A DNA stretch of 58,217 bases from assembly GCF_014323405.1 (NCBI RefSeq), contig NZ_JACRWE010000011.1, positions 1 through 58,217 on the forward strand. The letters run 5' to 3'. The translations under genes and the position numbers were made by a program. Below, in pieces: positions 13,618 through 22,602 of this stretch. The stretch's first letter is position 1. The number at the start of each line of letters is the position of its first letter. The DNA is from Romboutsia faecis (GTDB lineage Bacteria; Bacillota; Clostridia; Peptostreptococcales; Peptostreptococcaceae). The notes beneath the pieces are model-generated. The model made no database searches, had not been told where the DNA came from, and saw only the letters and a program-made list of their open reading frames with translations.

Positions 13618-14346
13618 ATGCTTAAAATAGAAGATATTATTGAAATAAGAAAATGTACTGAAAAAAAAGGATATGAAATAGAATTTCCAGATAATAATAT
13701 TATTTGGATGAGAAAAAAAAGAACTATAGTTGGTCTTCTTTTATTAATAAAGTATGGTATTTGTTCAGAAGAAGATTTAGCTGGTCAAAACACCAGATTA
13801 CAAGAATTAAAATCTATCCTAAGTGACAAAGCCCCTAAAGATCTTATTAAAGACAGATATGGTGATGCTAATAAACCTTTTAGTGAACTATGGTCTGAAG
13901 AAGGATTTTCTTTTATTAGAGCTGAAGGTATGAAAGGTAATAGGCAATATGTTTTAGATGCTAAAGACCATGAATTATTATTTCTTAATGTAGAAAAATC
14001 TGAAAGAATACAGCTTAGCAAAAAAAATAAGGAAGCTATTTTGAATCGACAAAATTCTAAGTGTAATATATGTGGTTCAAATTTAAAATTAAATAGCGAA
14101 ATAAATAATCATACATTTGCTAAAGATAGGGTTAAAACAGAGTATGACCATAGAATACCTATTGATAAAGGTGGTAAAAATTCTTTGGATAATTTCCAAG
14201 CTTTATGTCATTATTGTAATAAATGTAAAAGGCAAATGTGTTACATTTGCCCTCATGAAAAGTGTAATTCAGACTGTGCTTTAGTCTCTCCTGAAACTAA
14301 TTCTATTGTAAAAGCAACTAATGAAGATATTTCTGATAGAATGTAA
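13618..14346 (+). CDS. HNH-type restriction endonuclease
   Basis: 242 residues from the ATG at 13618 (AGGAGGTG upstream). The C-terminal HNH nuclease with zinc knuckles includes CNICG (149-153), YDHRIPIDKGGKNSLDN (176-192, catalytic His178) and an unusually Cys-rich end (CHYCNKC, then CYICPHEKC). The N-terminal ~130 residues probably bind DNA. Convergent with a C5-methylase gene whose stop lies four bases away, the usual company for a type II restriction enzyme. Cleavage site not deducible. Confidence 0.75.
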   Translation: MLKIEDIIEIRKCTEKKGYEIEFPDNNIIWMRKKRTIVGLLLLIKYGICSEEDLAGQNTRLQELKSILSDKAPKDLIKDRYGDANKPFSELWSEEGFSFIRAEGMKGNRQYVLDAKDHELLFLNVEKSERIQLSKKNKEAILNRQNSKCNICGSNLKLNSEINNHTFAKDRVKTEYDHRIPIDKGGKNSLDNFQALCHYCNKCKRQMCYICPHEKCNSDCALVSPETNSIVKATNEDISDRM

Positions 14347-14350
14347 GATA

Positions 14351-15355
14351 TTATTCTTGATTATTAAGTATAATATCTATATCTCTACCAATAGATGTTA
14401 TTACTGGCGGACAAACTGCGTTCGCCAGTTGTTTTATTGCATGTGTTCTAGCAACTGTGAATATAAATTCATCTGGAAATCCCATTATTCTTTTCATTTC
14501 TGTTAAATTTAAGTGTCTTCTTTCCCTTGAATATACTGGAATCATTGCTCCTCCTCCACTATTACTAACTGCAAATGTTGGTAAAGGCTCATCTATAGAT
14601 ACTGCCCTTATACCACTTGAACGTATTTGAAAAATACAATCATTTAAATCTACATTTGATCCAATACGCTCTAGTTTTTTCCTAGTTTTAGGAACTTCAA
14701 AATCTACATCTTCAATATCTATATTCCCTGTATATAAGTCTATATATGTTTGCCATTTATCACTAATTGGTATAGAGTTGTCTCCATGATTAATGAATTC
14801 TCTAAATGTAGTTCTATTTGTTACTCTTTCCGTAATTTCAAATTCATTAGAATTTATGTCATATCTAAATGCTACAATATATACTCTAGGTCTTTTTTGA
14901 GGAACACCAAAATATGAGCTATCTAAAATATTATGCGAAACTTTATACCCTAACCTTTTCAGTGATTTTTTGATATATCCAAATGTTTCTCCTCTATTAT
15001 GTCTTACTAAATTTGCTACATTTTCTAAAAATATTACACTTGGATTTTTATTTTCTATTATTTCTTCTAGCTTAAAAAATACTTGTCCTCTAGGATCTTC
15101 AAATCCTTCTCTCTTTCCAGCAATAGAAAAAGATTGGCATGGAAATCCTGCACATAATACATCAAAGTCTGGTAACTGACTTACATCTATTTCAAATATA
15201 TCTGTAGAACTAAAGTCCTCATTGAAATTATCTCGATATGTTATTTGACATCTTTCATCTATTTCATTTGTATATACGCATTCCCATCCATCTATTCTTT
15301 CTAAGCCAATTCTAAACCCTCCTATGCCTGCACAAAATTCAGCAAACCTTGGCAT
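14351..15355 (-). CDS. DNA (cytosine-5-)-methyltransferase
   Basis: 334 residues, compact Dcm/HhaI-like type. Motif I FCAGIGGFRIGLE (7-19), motif IV AGFPCQSFS with catalytic Cys, motif VI LENV, motif VIII PQKRPRVYIVAF, motif X QLANAVCPPVITSIG. AAAGGAG precedes the ATG. Partner methylase of the convergent HNH nuclease, protecting the host from it. Distinct from the 429-aa methylase at 3041-4330 (different length and target-recognition region), so the two elements carry different specificities. It ends the element next to att in rlmH. Confidence 0.92.
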   Translation of the reverse strand: MPRFAEFCAGIGGFRIGLERIDGWECVYTNEIDERCQITYRDNFNEDFSSTDIFEIDVSQLPDFDVLCAGFPCQSFSIAGKREGFEDPRGQVFFKLEEIIENKNPSVIFLENVANLVRHNRGETFGYIKKSLKRLGYKVSHNILDSSYFGVPQKRPRVYIVAFRYDINSNEFEITERVTNRTTFREFINHGDNSIPISDKWQTYIDLYTGNIDIEDVDFEVPKTRKKLERIGSNVDLNDCIFQIRSSGIRAVSIDEPLPTFAVSNSGGGAMIPVYSRERRHLNLTEMKRIMGFPDEFIFTVARTHAIKQLANAVCPPVITSIGRDIDIILNNQE

Positions 15356-15395
15356 AAAATCAACTCCTTTACTATTTCATTTATTTTCTACCCAA

Positions 15396-15422
15396 GCTCC
15401 GTTACTTGTGGTACGGTTCTCC
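15396..15422. other. att core within the rlmH 3' end
   Basis: This copy covers the last codons and stop of rlmH (G-E-P-Y-H-K-stop on the minus strand) and six bases beyond. It matches 5193-5219 at 26 of 27 positions. Integration here leaves rlmH full length, the same arrangement as attR of staphylococcal SCC. Confidence 0.8.
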
Positions 15423-15881
15423 ATTGTTTATTCTATAAGCTCTATACACTTGTTCTAATAATATTAATCTCATTAATTGATGTGGGAATGTCATCTTAGA
15501 AAAAGATAACTTATAATCAGCTCGACTTAAAACCTCATCCGACAGACCTAATGACCCTCCTATTATAAAGGTAATATGGCTATTTCCTCTAACAGCAAGC
15601 TTACTCATAGTATCAGCTAATTCTTCAGAAGATAAATTTTTCCCGTCAATAGCAAGAGCTATAACATAACTATTGGCTTTAACTTTACTTAAAATCTTCT
15701 TTCCTTCTTTATCTTTTATCATAAGCATTTCTTTATCACTTAGATTTTCTGGGGCTTTCTCATCATCTAATTCAATTACATCTAACTTACAATACTTAGA
15801 TAATCTCTTTTTAAATTCATCTATTCCTAACTTTAAATATTTTTCTTTAATCTTTCCGACACAAACTATATTTATATTCAT
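15402..15881 (-). CDS. rlmH: 23S rRNA (pseudouridine1915-N3)-methyltransferase RlmH
   Basis: 159 residues from the ATG at 15881 (AAGGTGA upstream), matching the usual length. SPOUT-fold methylase with SAM-loop FIIGGSLG (105-112) and the invariant C-terminal YHK at 157-159. Methylates pseudouridine in helix 69 of 23S rRNA. Its 3' end is the attachment site of the mobile island to the left, and the C-terminus is intact. In staphylococci the same gene hosts SCCmec. Confidence 0.95.
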   Translation of the reverse strand: MNINIVCVGKIKEKYLKLGIDEFKKRLSKYCKLDVIELDDEKAPENLSDKEMLMIKDKEGKKILSKVKANSYVIALAIDGKNLSSEELADTMSKLAVRGNSHITFIIGGSLGLSDEVLSRADYKLSFSKMTFPHQLMRLILLEQVYRAYRINNGEPYHK

Positions 15882-15936
15882 ATACGTCACCTTATTCTTT
15901 AATCTTTATTTTACTTAAGCTTTTAACACCTCTATA

Positions 15937-16731
15937 CTAAAGTTTATAAACATCTGAAACTTCATTTCTAGATAGTACGTCTAGCTTTATATCTTGTCCT
16001 ACAATTATATTATTTTGAGCTAATATTCCCTTAGATGTTTCATATGCTAACTCAGGAAAATTATTTTCTTTACTCAAATGAGCTAATAGTATACGTTCCG
16101 TTCCTTCTTTTACAAGCTCTATACAAAATTTAGCTGCGTCTTCATTAGATAAATGCCCTTCTTCTGACATTACCCTCCTTTTTAACGCATATGGATAACT
16201 TCCCATCATCAACATATTCGGATCATAATTTGACTCTAATACTACCAATCTTGACTTATATAAATGCTTTCTTATATTATCAGTTATTTTACCTATATCT
16301 GTAGCTATAGATATCTTATCATTTGTTCCTGCATAAAAGTTGTATCCTACTGCATCTTCGGAGTCATGCGGTATTGAAAATGGTCTTATAATTAAATCTC
16401 CTAATGAGTATGTTTTATCATTTTCGAATACTTTCATATTACTGTCTTTTATATCTCCGATTTTATCTTTCATTGAACACCATGTTTTTATATTTGCAAA
16501 AATAGGTATATCAAACTTTCTTGATATTATTCCTGCTCCTTTTATATGGTCTGAGTGTTCATGTGTTATAAATATTCCTTTAACTTTATCTATATCAACT
16601 TCTATATCATTTAGACCTGTAGTTATTCTTTTTCCACTAAGGCCTGCATCAACTAATATATTAGTGTCTTTATATCCAACATAATGACAATTCCCGCTAC
16701 TTCCACTTCCTATCGAACAATATTTTAGCAT
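15937..16731 (-). CDS. MBL-fold metallo-hydrolase, WalJ/YycJ-like
   Basis: 264 residues. Metallo-beta-lactamase fold with the metal motif THEHSDH at 56-62, plus downstream SIPHD (about 134-138) and HLSNED (about 193-198). Start MLKYCSIGSGSSGN is typical of the YycJ/WalJ family (double-strand DNA exonuclease-like, linked to the WalRK region in bacilli). Here no walRK genes are adjacent. It is followed by rlmH, as in many Firmicutes near oriC. Confidence 0.88.
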   Translation of the reverse strand: MLKYCSIGSGSSGNCHYVGYKDTNILVDAGLSGKRITTGLNDIEVDIDKVKGIFITHEHSDHIKGAGIISRKFDIPIFANIKTWCSMKDKIGDIKDSNMKVFENDKTYSLGDLIIRPFSIPHDSEDAVGYNFYAGTNDKISIATDIGKITDNIRKHLYKSRLVVLESNYDPNMLMMGSYPYALKRRVMSEEGHLSNEDAAKFCIELVKEGTERILLAHLSKENNFPELAYETSKGILAQNNIIVGQDIKLDVLSRNEVSDVYKL

Positions 16732-16777
16732 TATGCCACCTCTTCTTCATAGTCTCATAAATTATATTATACCAAAA

Positions 16778-16813
16778 AAATAGAGCATTAAATATTTTTT
16801 CAATGCTCTATTT
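16778..16813 (-). terminator. Terminator after the M1 peptidase gene
   Basis: 12-bp stem AAATAGAGCATT/AATGCTCTATTT followed on the minus strand by a T-run. Confidence 0.75.
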
Positions 16814-16818
16814 TAAAT

Positions 16819-18285
16819 CTACTTATATTCACTTATGATTTTATCTAAATCTACACCTTTTTCCTTCCACATTTCAACAAACTTAGCCCCATTTACATTT
16901 TCATACATATACTTACTATAGTATTCTTTTAGTGTATTAAAGAATACTTCATCTCCCACTTTATTTCTAACTTCATTAAATATTACAGCCCCTTTAGTAT
17001 AAACATTTAGGCTATATTCAGTCGAGTCTTTGTATTGAGTTGTTGCCTTAAAAATGTTATGACACAAATAGTTTCTACTTTGAACTTCCATTGTCTTTAT
17101 AAGCTTTTCTCCAACACCCTTGCCATACTTATTTTCAAAATAAAGAACAGTTGAGTACTCAGTTAGAGCTTCATCTAGCCAAGGCTCACTGATTTCATCA
17201 TTTCCTATTACAGAATACCACCACTGATGAGCAGTTTCATGGGCTATAATATATTCCAATATGAATTTTTTACTATCTTTATATAAAGTGCTATCTATCA
17301 TTACTAAATTAGGGTATTCCATTCCACCTATATAAAAATCACTTGCAACTACAGAGTATGTATCATACGGATACTCTCCAAATAAATTACTAAATATTTT
17401 TATTGAGTCTTTTGCAACTTCTGTCGTATATTTTGAAAGGTCTTTGTTTAAATTATATGTACTTATAAGTACTCCCTTATATGAATCTGTTTGTATATCA
17501 AATTTATCACTTAATATAAACGCAAAATCTCTTACTTTATTCGCTTCTATTTCATAAAATATTTTTTCATTATCATGTTTTTCACTAATTACTTTACCTG
17601 TACAACCGATATCATATTTTCGAGGCATCAAAATTTTTACATAAAAATCACTTGTGTCACTGTAAAAAGGGTCTCCTAAAGATTCATAGCTTTTTAAGTT
17701 CCAACCTCTATCATCGTATACACAAGCTATTGGAAACCAATTAGTTATATTTACAGTACTATCTCCATATCCAAATCTCCCCAAACAATTTGGTATTTTT
17801 ACGTTATATTTAAAATCTATTGATACTTTTTCATTTGGTTTTAATGTTTTTCCTAAACTAACTTCTAAAATGTCATTCTTATCACCTTTTATATTATATT
17901 TTAAGGTATTAGAATTATTTAAAACATTTTTTATGTCTACATATCCTTCGTTAAACCCATTTGGATATGCTTCTGATATTTCATTATCCTCAAAAGGTGC
18001 ATACTCTCTTTTAGAAAAAGCATTTGGATATATATGAAAATATATCTTGTCTATATCTTTCCCAGTCTTATTTACATACATTAAATTTTGGTTGCACATC
18101 AATCTTTTGCTTTCATCATCAAATATAACATCTATCGTGTATTTATTTCTGTTTCCTTCCTCAATATTAGATGTTTCCTTGATTGTATTTGGCTTAAATA
18201 AGTATATCCCCCCTCCTAGTAATATTATTAAACTTGTTATGATTAGTACTCTTTGTCTTATTTTTCGAGTAAATTTTATAATCAA
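16819..18285 (-). CDS. M1-family zinc aminopeptidase, membrane-anchored
   Basis: 488 residues. One N-terminal membrane segment (about 13-30), the rest extracellular. Gluzincin site HETAHQWW (349-356) with third zinc ligand Glu372 in WLDEALTEY, and a GGMEYPNL substrate loop (320-327) in place of the classic GAMEN. Shorter than full M1 enzymes (lacks the C-terminal domain), so it may act on exported peptides. Monocistronic with its own terminator. Confidence 0.88.
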   Translation of the reverse strand: MIIKFTRKIRQRVLIITSLIILLGGGIYLFKPNTIKETSNIEEGNRNKYTIDVIFDDESKRLMCNQNLMYVNKTGKDIDKIYFHIYPNAFSKREYAPFEDNEISEAYPNGFNEGYVDIKNVLNNSNTLKYNIKGDKNDILEVSLGKTLKPNEKVSIDFKYNVKIPNCLGRFGYGDSTVNITNWFPIACVYDDRGWNLKSYESLGDPFYSDTSDFYVKILMPRKYDIGCTGKVISEKHDNEKIFYEIEANKVRDFAFILSDKFDIQTDSYKGVLISTYNLNKDLSKYTTEVAKDSIKIFSNLFGEYPYDTYSVVASDFYIGGMEYPNLVMIDSTLYKDSKKFILEYIIAHETAHQWWYSVIGNDEISEPWLDEALTEYSTVLYFENKYGKGVGEKLIKTMEVQSRNYLCHNIFKATTQYKDSTEYSLNVYTKGAVIFNEVRNKVGDEVFFNTLKEYYSKYMYENVNGAKFVEMWKEKGVDLDKIISEYK

Positions 18286-18380
18286 ATTATCCCCTCCTAT
18301 TTACATGAATAATTTGAAAAAATATTTACAAGATAAATTTGTAATACCTTTTATGATATAATTTAATCTGAGGTGATAAA

Positions 18381-19436
18381 ATGTTTTATAAGGAAGTTAA
18401 TGAAATAGATTTAGGCGAAACTACAATTGCCAATATCTTCATAGATATATTTATGCCTATGGCAAATGGTTTATACGTAAAAGTTTATCTTTTAGGTTAT
18501 AGACAGGCATGTGATTCTAGCGCTAATCCTAAATTTGACAATAACTCAATTGCCAAAAATTTAAATATACCATTATCTGATGTAATAGATGCTTGGAAAT
18601 TTTGGGAGAAAAAAAGCATAATTAAAATGCATAAAAATGACGGAATGAATGACTATGACTACTCTATAGAATTTTTAGACTTAAAGAGATTTTATATGGA
18701 AAATATGCATATTAATACTACCTCTATAAAATCTAACAGTGATAGTATTGTTTCTGTTGCTGAAAATCCTAGCATAAGAAAAATGTTTAATTCTATTAAT
18801 CAAATAATCGGACGATATCTTGATCCTAGTGAAAAAATTAGTATTCTTGATATTATGAATAAGTATAATCTTGATCCTGATATGATTCTGTATGCTTATC
18901 AGTATGTAAAAGATAAACATGGATCCGCTAGGCCCGTTAGATATATCGAATCAATTCTTAGAAGTTGGTATGATTCTAATTTATACACACCTCAGGATGT
19001 TGAAAATAGCTTTGCCGTAAGAAAAGAAAGATACATTTTATATAAGACTATTTTCAATGAACTAGGCTTTTATAGACAACCTTCTAAAGAAGAAGAGCGT
19101 ATCATGGATGTTTGGATAGATAAATACAACATGGATATCGAAGTTATACTTGAAGCTTGCTCTAAATCTAAAAATGTTTCAAAACCTTCTGTATCTTATA
19201 TTAATGGAATAATTGAAAAGTGGAAAGATAAGAATGTCAAAACTTTAGAAGATGTAAAAATATTAGATGAAGAGCACAAAGCTAAGACTGAAAAGAAATC
19301 TTCGCCTAAAAATTCTACTAGTAAAGTTCCACAAGTAAAAACGAGATATCATAATATAAATCAAACTTTTACAAATTATAGCCCTGATGAACTTGAAAAA
19401 TTACTTCAAGAAAGCCAAAAGGGGAAATTTAAGTAG
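18381..19436 (+). CDS. DnaD-domain replication initiation protein
   Basis: 351 residues. The N-terminal winged-helix region (FIDIFMPMANGLYVKVYLLGY onward) is followed by two DnaD-like domains (about 130-200 and 210-280, with YI.SI..SW and YINGIIEKW). In B. subtilis, DnaD and DnaB remodel the origin so the helicase can be loaded. Nine bases upstream of the helicase loader gene, so they form a two-gene loading operon. A -10 TATAAT-like box lies about 25 bases before the start. Confidence 0.87.
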   Translation: MFYKEVNEIDLGETTIANIFIDIFMPMANGLYVKVYLLGYRQACDSSANPKFDNNSIAKNLNIPLSDVIDAWKFWEKKSIIKMHKNDGMNDYDYSIEFLDLKRFYMENMHINTTSIKSNSDSIVSVAENPSIRKMFNSINQIIGRYLDPSEKISILDIMNKYNLDPDMILYAYQYVKDKHGSARPVRYIESILRSWYDSNLYTPQDVENSFAVRKERYILYKTIFNELGFYRQPSKEEERIMDVWIDKYNMDIEVILEACSKSKNVSKPSVSYINGIIEKWKDKNVKTLEDVKILDEEHKAKTEKKSSPKNSTSKVPQVKTRYHNINQTFTNYSPDELEKLLQESQKGKFK

Positions 19437-19444
19437 GTGATTAA

Positions 19445-20434
19445 ATGAAAGAATCAAAATTAAGAGAAATTTTAGTTTCTTATGAAAGAAAACGTGATAA
19501 AGCAGAATCTGATTTAGAAGATAGAAAAAAAGATGTATATAATCAAATTCCAGAAATAAAAGCTATTGATGAAGAAGTGTCTAAATTAGGATTAAATTTA
19601 GCTAGATTAGTTCTTTTAAATCCTTCAAATAAAGAAGATATTCTAGCTGAATCCAAAGAAAAAATGGCTGATCTTAAAGCTAAGAAGGAGTCTTTATTAA
19701 AACAATATAAAGTTCCTGAGTGGTATTTAGATGTACAATATAATTGCAATGCATGTAATGACAGAGGATTCTTAAAAAATGGTCATAAATGCAATTGCCT
19801 AAAACAAGAAATTATAAATGATGCTTATAAAATGTCTAATTTATCAAAAGTATTAGATACTCAGAATTTTTCTACTTTAGACACATCTATATTCTCAAAA
19901 GAAAAATTACCTGGGTCTAATATTTCTCCGTATGAAAATATTTTAGAAATAGTTTCTATTTGTGAATTATTTATTATGGATTTTAATAAAAATAATGGAG
20001 AAAATTTATTATTTTATGGAGATACAGGATTAGGCAAAACCTTTATGTGCAATTGTATTGCTAAAGCTCTTTTAGACAGAGGGAACCTTGTAATATATCA
20101 AACAGCATTTAAGATGTTTGAAATTATAGAAGATTATAAGTTTAAAAATTCAGACAGTCATATAAGTAAAGATAACTATGAAAATTTATTTGATTGTGAT
20201 CTTTTAATAATAGATGACTTAGGGACAGAACTTACGAATTCATTTACTAATAGCGAATTATTCAATATTATAAATACTCGATTATTATCTGGTAAGAAAA
20301 CAATAATTTCTACAAACTTATCTCCTATGCAATTAGGATCTGAGTACGCTCAGAGAATTTTCTCTAGAGTTTTCGATAGATTTAAAATGGTTAAGTTTAT
20401 AGGTAAAGATTTAAGATGGGAAAATAGAAAGTAG
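19445..20434 (+). CDS. Replicative helicase loader (DnaI/DnaC-type AAA+ ATPase)
   Basis: 329 residues. Helical N-terminal helicase-binding part, a zinc-binding cluster (Cys101, Cys104, Cys116, Cys118), Walker A GDTGLGKT (192-199), Walker B LLIIDDLG (253-260), a sensor-1 region (TIISTNLS) and a conserved Arg-rich end. Loads the DnaB-type helicase (gene at 24761) onto origin DNA together with the DnaD-like protein. In Clostridioides the orthologous loader pair has been studied; gene name varies, so none is given. Confidence 0.9.
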   Translation: MKESKLREILVSYERKRDKAESDLEDRKKDVYNQIPEIKAIDEEVSKLGLNLARLVLLNPSNKEDILAESKEKMADLKAKKESLLKQYKVPEWYLDVQYNCNACNDRGFLKNGHKCNCLKQEIINDAYKMSNLSKVLDTQNFSTLDTSIFSKEKLPGSNISPYENILEIVSICELFIMDFNKNNGENLLFYGDTGLGKTFMCNCIAKALLDRGNLVIYQTAFKMFEIIEDYKFKNSDSHISKDNYENLFDCDLLIIDDLGTELTNSFTNSELFNIINTRLLSGKKTIISTNLSPMQLGSEYAQRIFSRVFDRFKMVKFIGKDLRWENRK

Positions 20435-20467
20435 AAGGAATACTATTAAGTATTTTCTTCTACCTTT
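20430..20467. terminator. Bidirectional terminator between loader and aldolase genes
   Basis: Stem GTAGAAG-x-AATACT / AGTATT-xx-CTTCTAC with a small internal bulge and T-rich flanks, serving the convergent genes on either side. Confidence 0.7.
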
Positions 20468-20473
20468 TATTTA

Positions 20474-21502
20474 TTACTTAGTTAATTCGCTTAAAGCCTT
20501 TATAAATTCTAGACAAGTTTCTTTTTTTGTTGCAAAAGATGTTACTAATCTTATTGAAGTTTTTTCTTTATTTATTTTTTCCCATATATTAAATCCATAG
20601 CTTTTCTCTAATTCTCTTATAATATAATTATCAAATATAGGGAATATTTGATTAGATGGAGAGTCTACTAAAAATTCATATCCAAGATTACTTATTCCAT
20701 CCCTTAATAAATCAGCCATATCATTTTCATGCTTTCCTATTTCAAAAAATAAATTATCTTTAAATAATTCTATAAACTGTATTCCAAGTAATCTTCCTTT
20801 AGCAAGCATTGCTCCTTTTTGTTTCAAGTGATATCTAAAGTCTTCTTTTAAATCTTTATTACATATAACAAGTGCTTCACCTAAAAGAGCTCCATTCTTT
20901 GTTCCTCCAATATAAAAAGCATCAGTTAATTTACTTATATTTTCTAATGTTAAATCATTTTCTCTACAAGAAAGTGCAGAACCTAATCTTGCTCCATCCA
21001 TGAATAGTAATAATTTATTTTCTCTGCAAACTTTACTTAACTCTTCTAATTCAGACTGTTTATATATAGTTCCAATTTCAGTAGAGTTAGATATGTACAC
21101 AAGCTTTGGTTTTACAACATGTTCATTAGTAAACTTGCTCAATACTGATAATATATCCTCTCTTCTTAGTTTCCCATCTACAACATCAACAGGTATCACC
21201 TTGTGTCCTGTGGCTTCTATTGAACCTGCTTCATTTACAAATATATGCCCTGTATTTGCTGATATAACACCTTCATGAGGCCTTAAGAATGCAGATATTG
21301 CGATTAAGTTAGTTTGTGTCCCTCCAGATATAAAATGAATATTTACAGAATCATTATTTATCTTATTTTTTATTAATTTTTCAGCTTCTTCACAATACGT
21401 ATCTTTTCCGTAACCTTCACATTGTTCTAAATTTGTTCTTAGTAATGTTTCAATAATTCTAGGATGTGCTCCCTCGCTATAATCGTTTTTAAAGCTGTAC
21501 AT
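20474..21502 (-). CDS. Low-specificity L-threonine aldolase
   Basis: 342 residues, PLP fold-type I. PLP lysine Lys202 in YIGGTKNG, cofactor Asp169 in MDGARLGSA, and an N-terminal SEGAHPRI. Cleaves threonine/allo-threonine to glycine and acetaldehyde. Monocistronic, with GGGGGA ribosome-binding site. Closely related beta-eliminating aromatic lyases share the fold, so substrate choice is not certain. Confidence 0.85.
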   Translation of the reverse strand: MYSFKNDYSEGAHPRIIETLLRTNLEQCEGYGKDTYCEEAEKLIKNKINNDSVNIHFISGGTQTNLIAISAFLRPHEGVISANTGHIFVNEAGSIEATGHKVIPVDVVDGKLRREDILSVLSKFTNEHVVKPKLVYISNSTEIGTIYKQSELEELSKVCRENKLLLFMDGARLGSALSCRENDLTLENISKLTDAFYIGGTKNGALLGEALVICNKDLKEDFRYHLKQKGAMLAKGRLLGIQFIELFKDNLFFEIGKHENDMADLLRDGISNLGYEFLVDSPSNQIFPIFDNYIIRELEKSYGFNIWEKINKEKTSIRLVTSFATKKETCLEFIKALSELTK

Positions 21503-21660
21503 AAATATTCCCCCATTATCCTTATGTTATTTGTATAAAATACCTTAAATTTATATTAACATTTTTTATAATAGTTATCTATAAACCTTTCAGCAAACTT
21601 TTAAAGTTATGCTATACTTATGGAGTAAAGTATTTACAAATAAATAAGGGGGAATAGATA

Positions 21661-22245
21661 ATGTTTATTTTAGAAGAAAAACAAGAAAATAATAAAGAAA
21701 ACTCAGTTATATCTGAAAAATTACTAGAATCTAGATCTATTATAATCTCTGGAGAAATAAATCAAGCTTTAGCTGAAAAAGTAGCTACACAGCTTCTAAT
21801 ATTACAAGAAATGGGTGATGAGCCTATTAAATTATTTATAAATAGTCAAGGTGGTCACGTTGAAGCAGGGGATACTATACATGACATGATTAAATTTATT
21901 AAACCAAAGGTAATCGTTATAGGAACTGGTTGGGTTGCAAGTGCTGGTATCACAATATATCTTGCAGCTAATAAAGAAAATAGATACTCTCTTCCAAATA
22001 CAAGATATATGATACATCAACCATTAGGAGGATGCAGGGGACAAGCTACCGATATACATATAGAAGCTCAAGAAATCGTTAGAGTTCGTAACAGAATTAA
22101 TACGATTATAAGTAAGGCAACCAACCAACCTCTAGAAAAGGTAGAAAAAGATACTGATAGAAACTATTGGTTAACATCTGAAGAAGCTGTTGATTATGGT
22201 ATTGTAAATAAAATCATAACTAGTTACAATGAGTTATCTAAATAA
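21661..22245 (+). CDS. ClpP-family protease paralogue with Asn in the catalytic triad
   Basis: 194 residues. ClpP fold with nucleophile Ser94 (WVASAG), His119 (RYMIHQP) and a KDTDRNYWLTSEEA segment in which the position of the catalytic Asp (E. coli TERDRFLSA) is Asn168. The usual MAAS-x-G around the serine is also altered. Listeria ClpP1 has the same Asp-to-Asn change and depends on a partner ClpP. So probably the second ClpP (ClpP2-like) of the cell, working in mixed rings. No propeptide or clpX adjacent. Confidence 0.87.
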   Translation: MFILEEKQENNKENSVISEKLLESRSIIISGEINQALAEKVATQLLILQEMGDEPIKLFINSQGGHVEAGDTIHDMIKFIKPKVIVIGTGWVASAGITIYLAANKENRYSLPNTRYMIHQPLGGCRGQATDIHIEAQEIVRVRNRINTIISKATNQPLEKVEKDTDRNYWLTSEEAVDYGIVNKIITSYNELSK

Positions 22246-22271
22246 AAATAATAATAAATTTGCATAATAAA

Positions 22272-22296
22272 AAAGTGGCTAATGCCACTTTTTTTA
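22272..22296 (+). terminator. Terminator of the clpP-like gene
   Basis: Stem AAAGTGGC/GCCACTTT with TAAT loop, then T-run. Confidence 0.8.
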
Positions 22297-22325
22297 TTTT
22301 AAAAATAAAACTTTTTAAAATAAAA

Positions 22326-22352
22326 AAACTCTTAGAAAAATTCTAAGAGTTT
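22326..22352 (-). terminator. Terminator of the tRNA operon
   Basis: 12-bp stem AAACTCTTAGAA/TTCTAAGAGTTT followed by seven T on the minus strand, just after tRNA-Thr. Confidence 0.8.
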
Positions 22353-22355
22353 AAA

Positions 22356-22430
22356 TGGAGCTGGTGATAGGAATCGAACCTACAACCTGCTGATTACAAG
22401 TCAGCTGCTCTACCGTTGAGCCACACCAGC
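22356..22430 (-). tRNA. tRNA-Thr (anticodon UGU)
   Basis: Cloverleaf readable on the minus strand: acceptor GCTGGTG/CACCAGC, anticodon loop CTTGTAA (UGU), T loop TTCGATT, encoded CCA. Confidence 0.92.
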
Positions 22431-22438
22431 AAATTTTT

Positions 22439-22515
22439 TGGCGACCTGGAAGGGACTCGAACCCTCGACCTCCAGCGTGACAGGCTGGCATTCTAACCAA
22501 CTGAACTACCAGGCC
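22439..22515 (-). tRNA. tRNA-Asp (anticodon GUC)
   Basis: 77 nt, acceptor GGCCTGG/CCAGGTC, anticodon loop CTGTCAC (GUC), T loop TTCGAGT, encoded CCA. Confidence 0.92.
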
Positions 22516-22520
22516 AAAAA

Positions 22521-22596
22521 TGGTGGGACTAACAGGGCTCGAACCTGTGACCCCCTGCTTGTAAGGCAGGTGCTCTCCCAGCTGAGCTATAGTCCC
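22521..22596 (-). tRNA. tRNA-Val (anticodon UAC)
   Basis: 76 nt, acceptor GGGACTA/TAGTCCC, anticodon loop CTTACAA (UAC), T loop TTCGAGC, encoded CCA. Confidence 0.92.
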
Positions 22597-22602
22597 GGGA
22601 AA

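Larger units (their letters stand above)
5193..15422. mobile_element. SCC-like element integrated at the 3' end of rlmH
   Basis: Seen: a 10.2 kb segment bounded by 27-bp direct repeats (26/27 identical), one of which is the 3' end of rlmH. It contains a large serine recombinase, a DUF927-type AAA+ helicase gene followed within the same strand by small genes, a DUF960-like gene and a restriction-modification cargo. Known: staphylococcal SCC elements use Ccr serine recombinases, integrate in the last codons of rlmH (orfX), encode an MCM-like Cch helicase and carry DUF960 genes. Inferred: a clostridial relative of SCC with its own R-M cargo. No resistance gene is seen. Confidence 0.8.

Noticed and set aside
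1..15400. CRISPR array in the island
   Set aside because: Repeats are few, short and not regularly spaced; no cas-like genes.
5193..15422. mec or other resistance gene in the SCC-like element
   Set aside because: All genes in the element were read; none resembles a beta-lactam or other resistance determinant.
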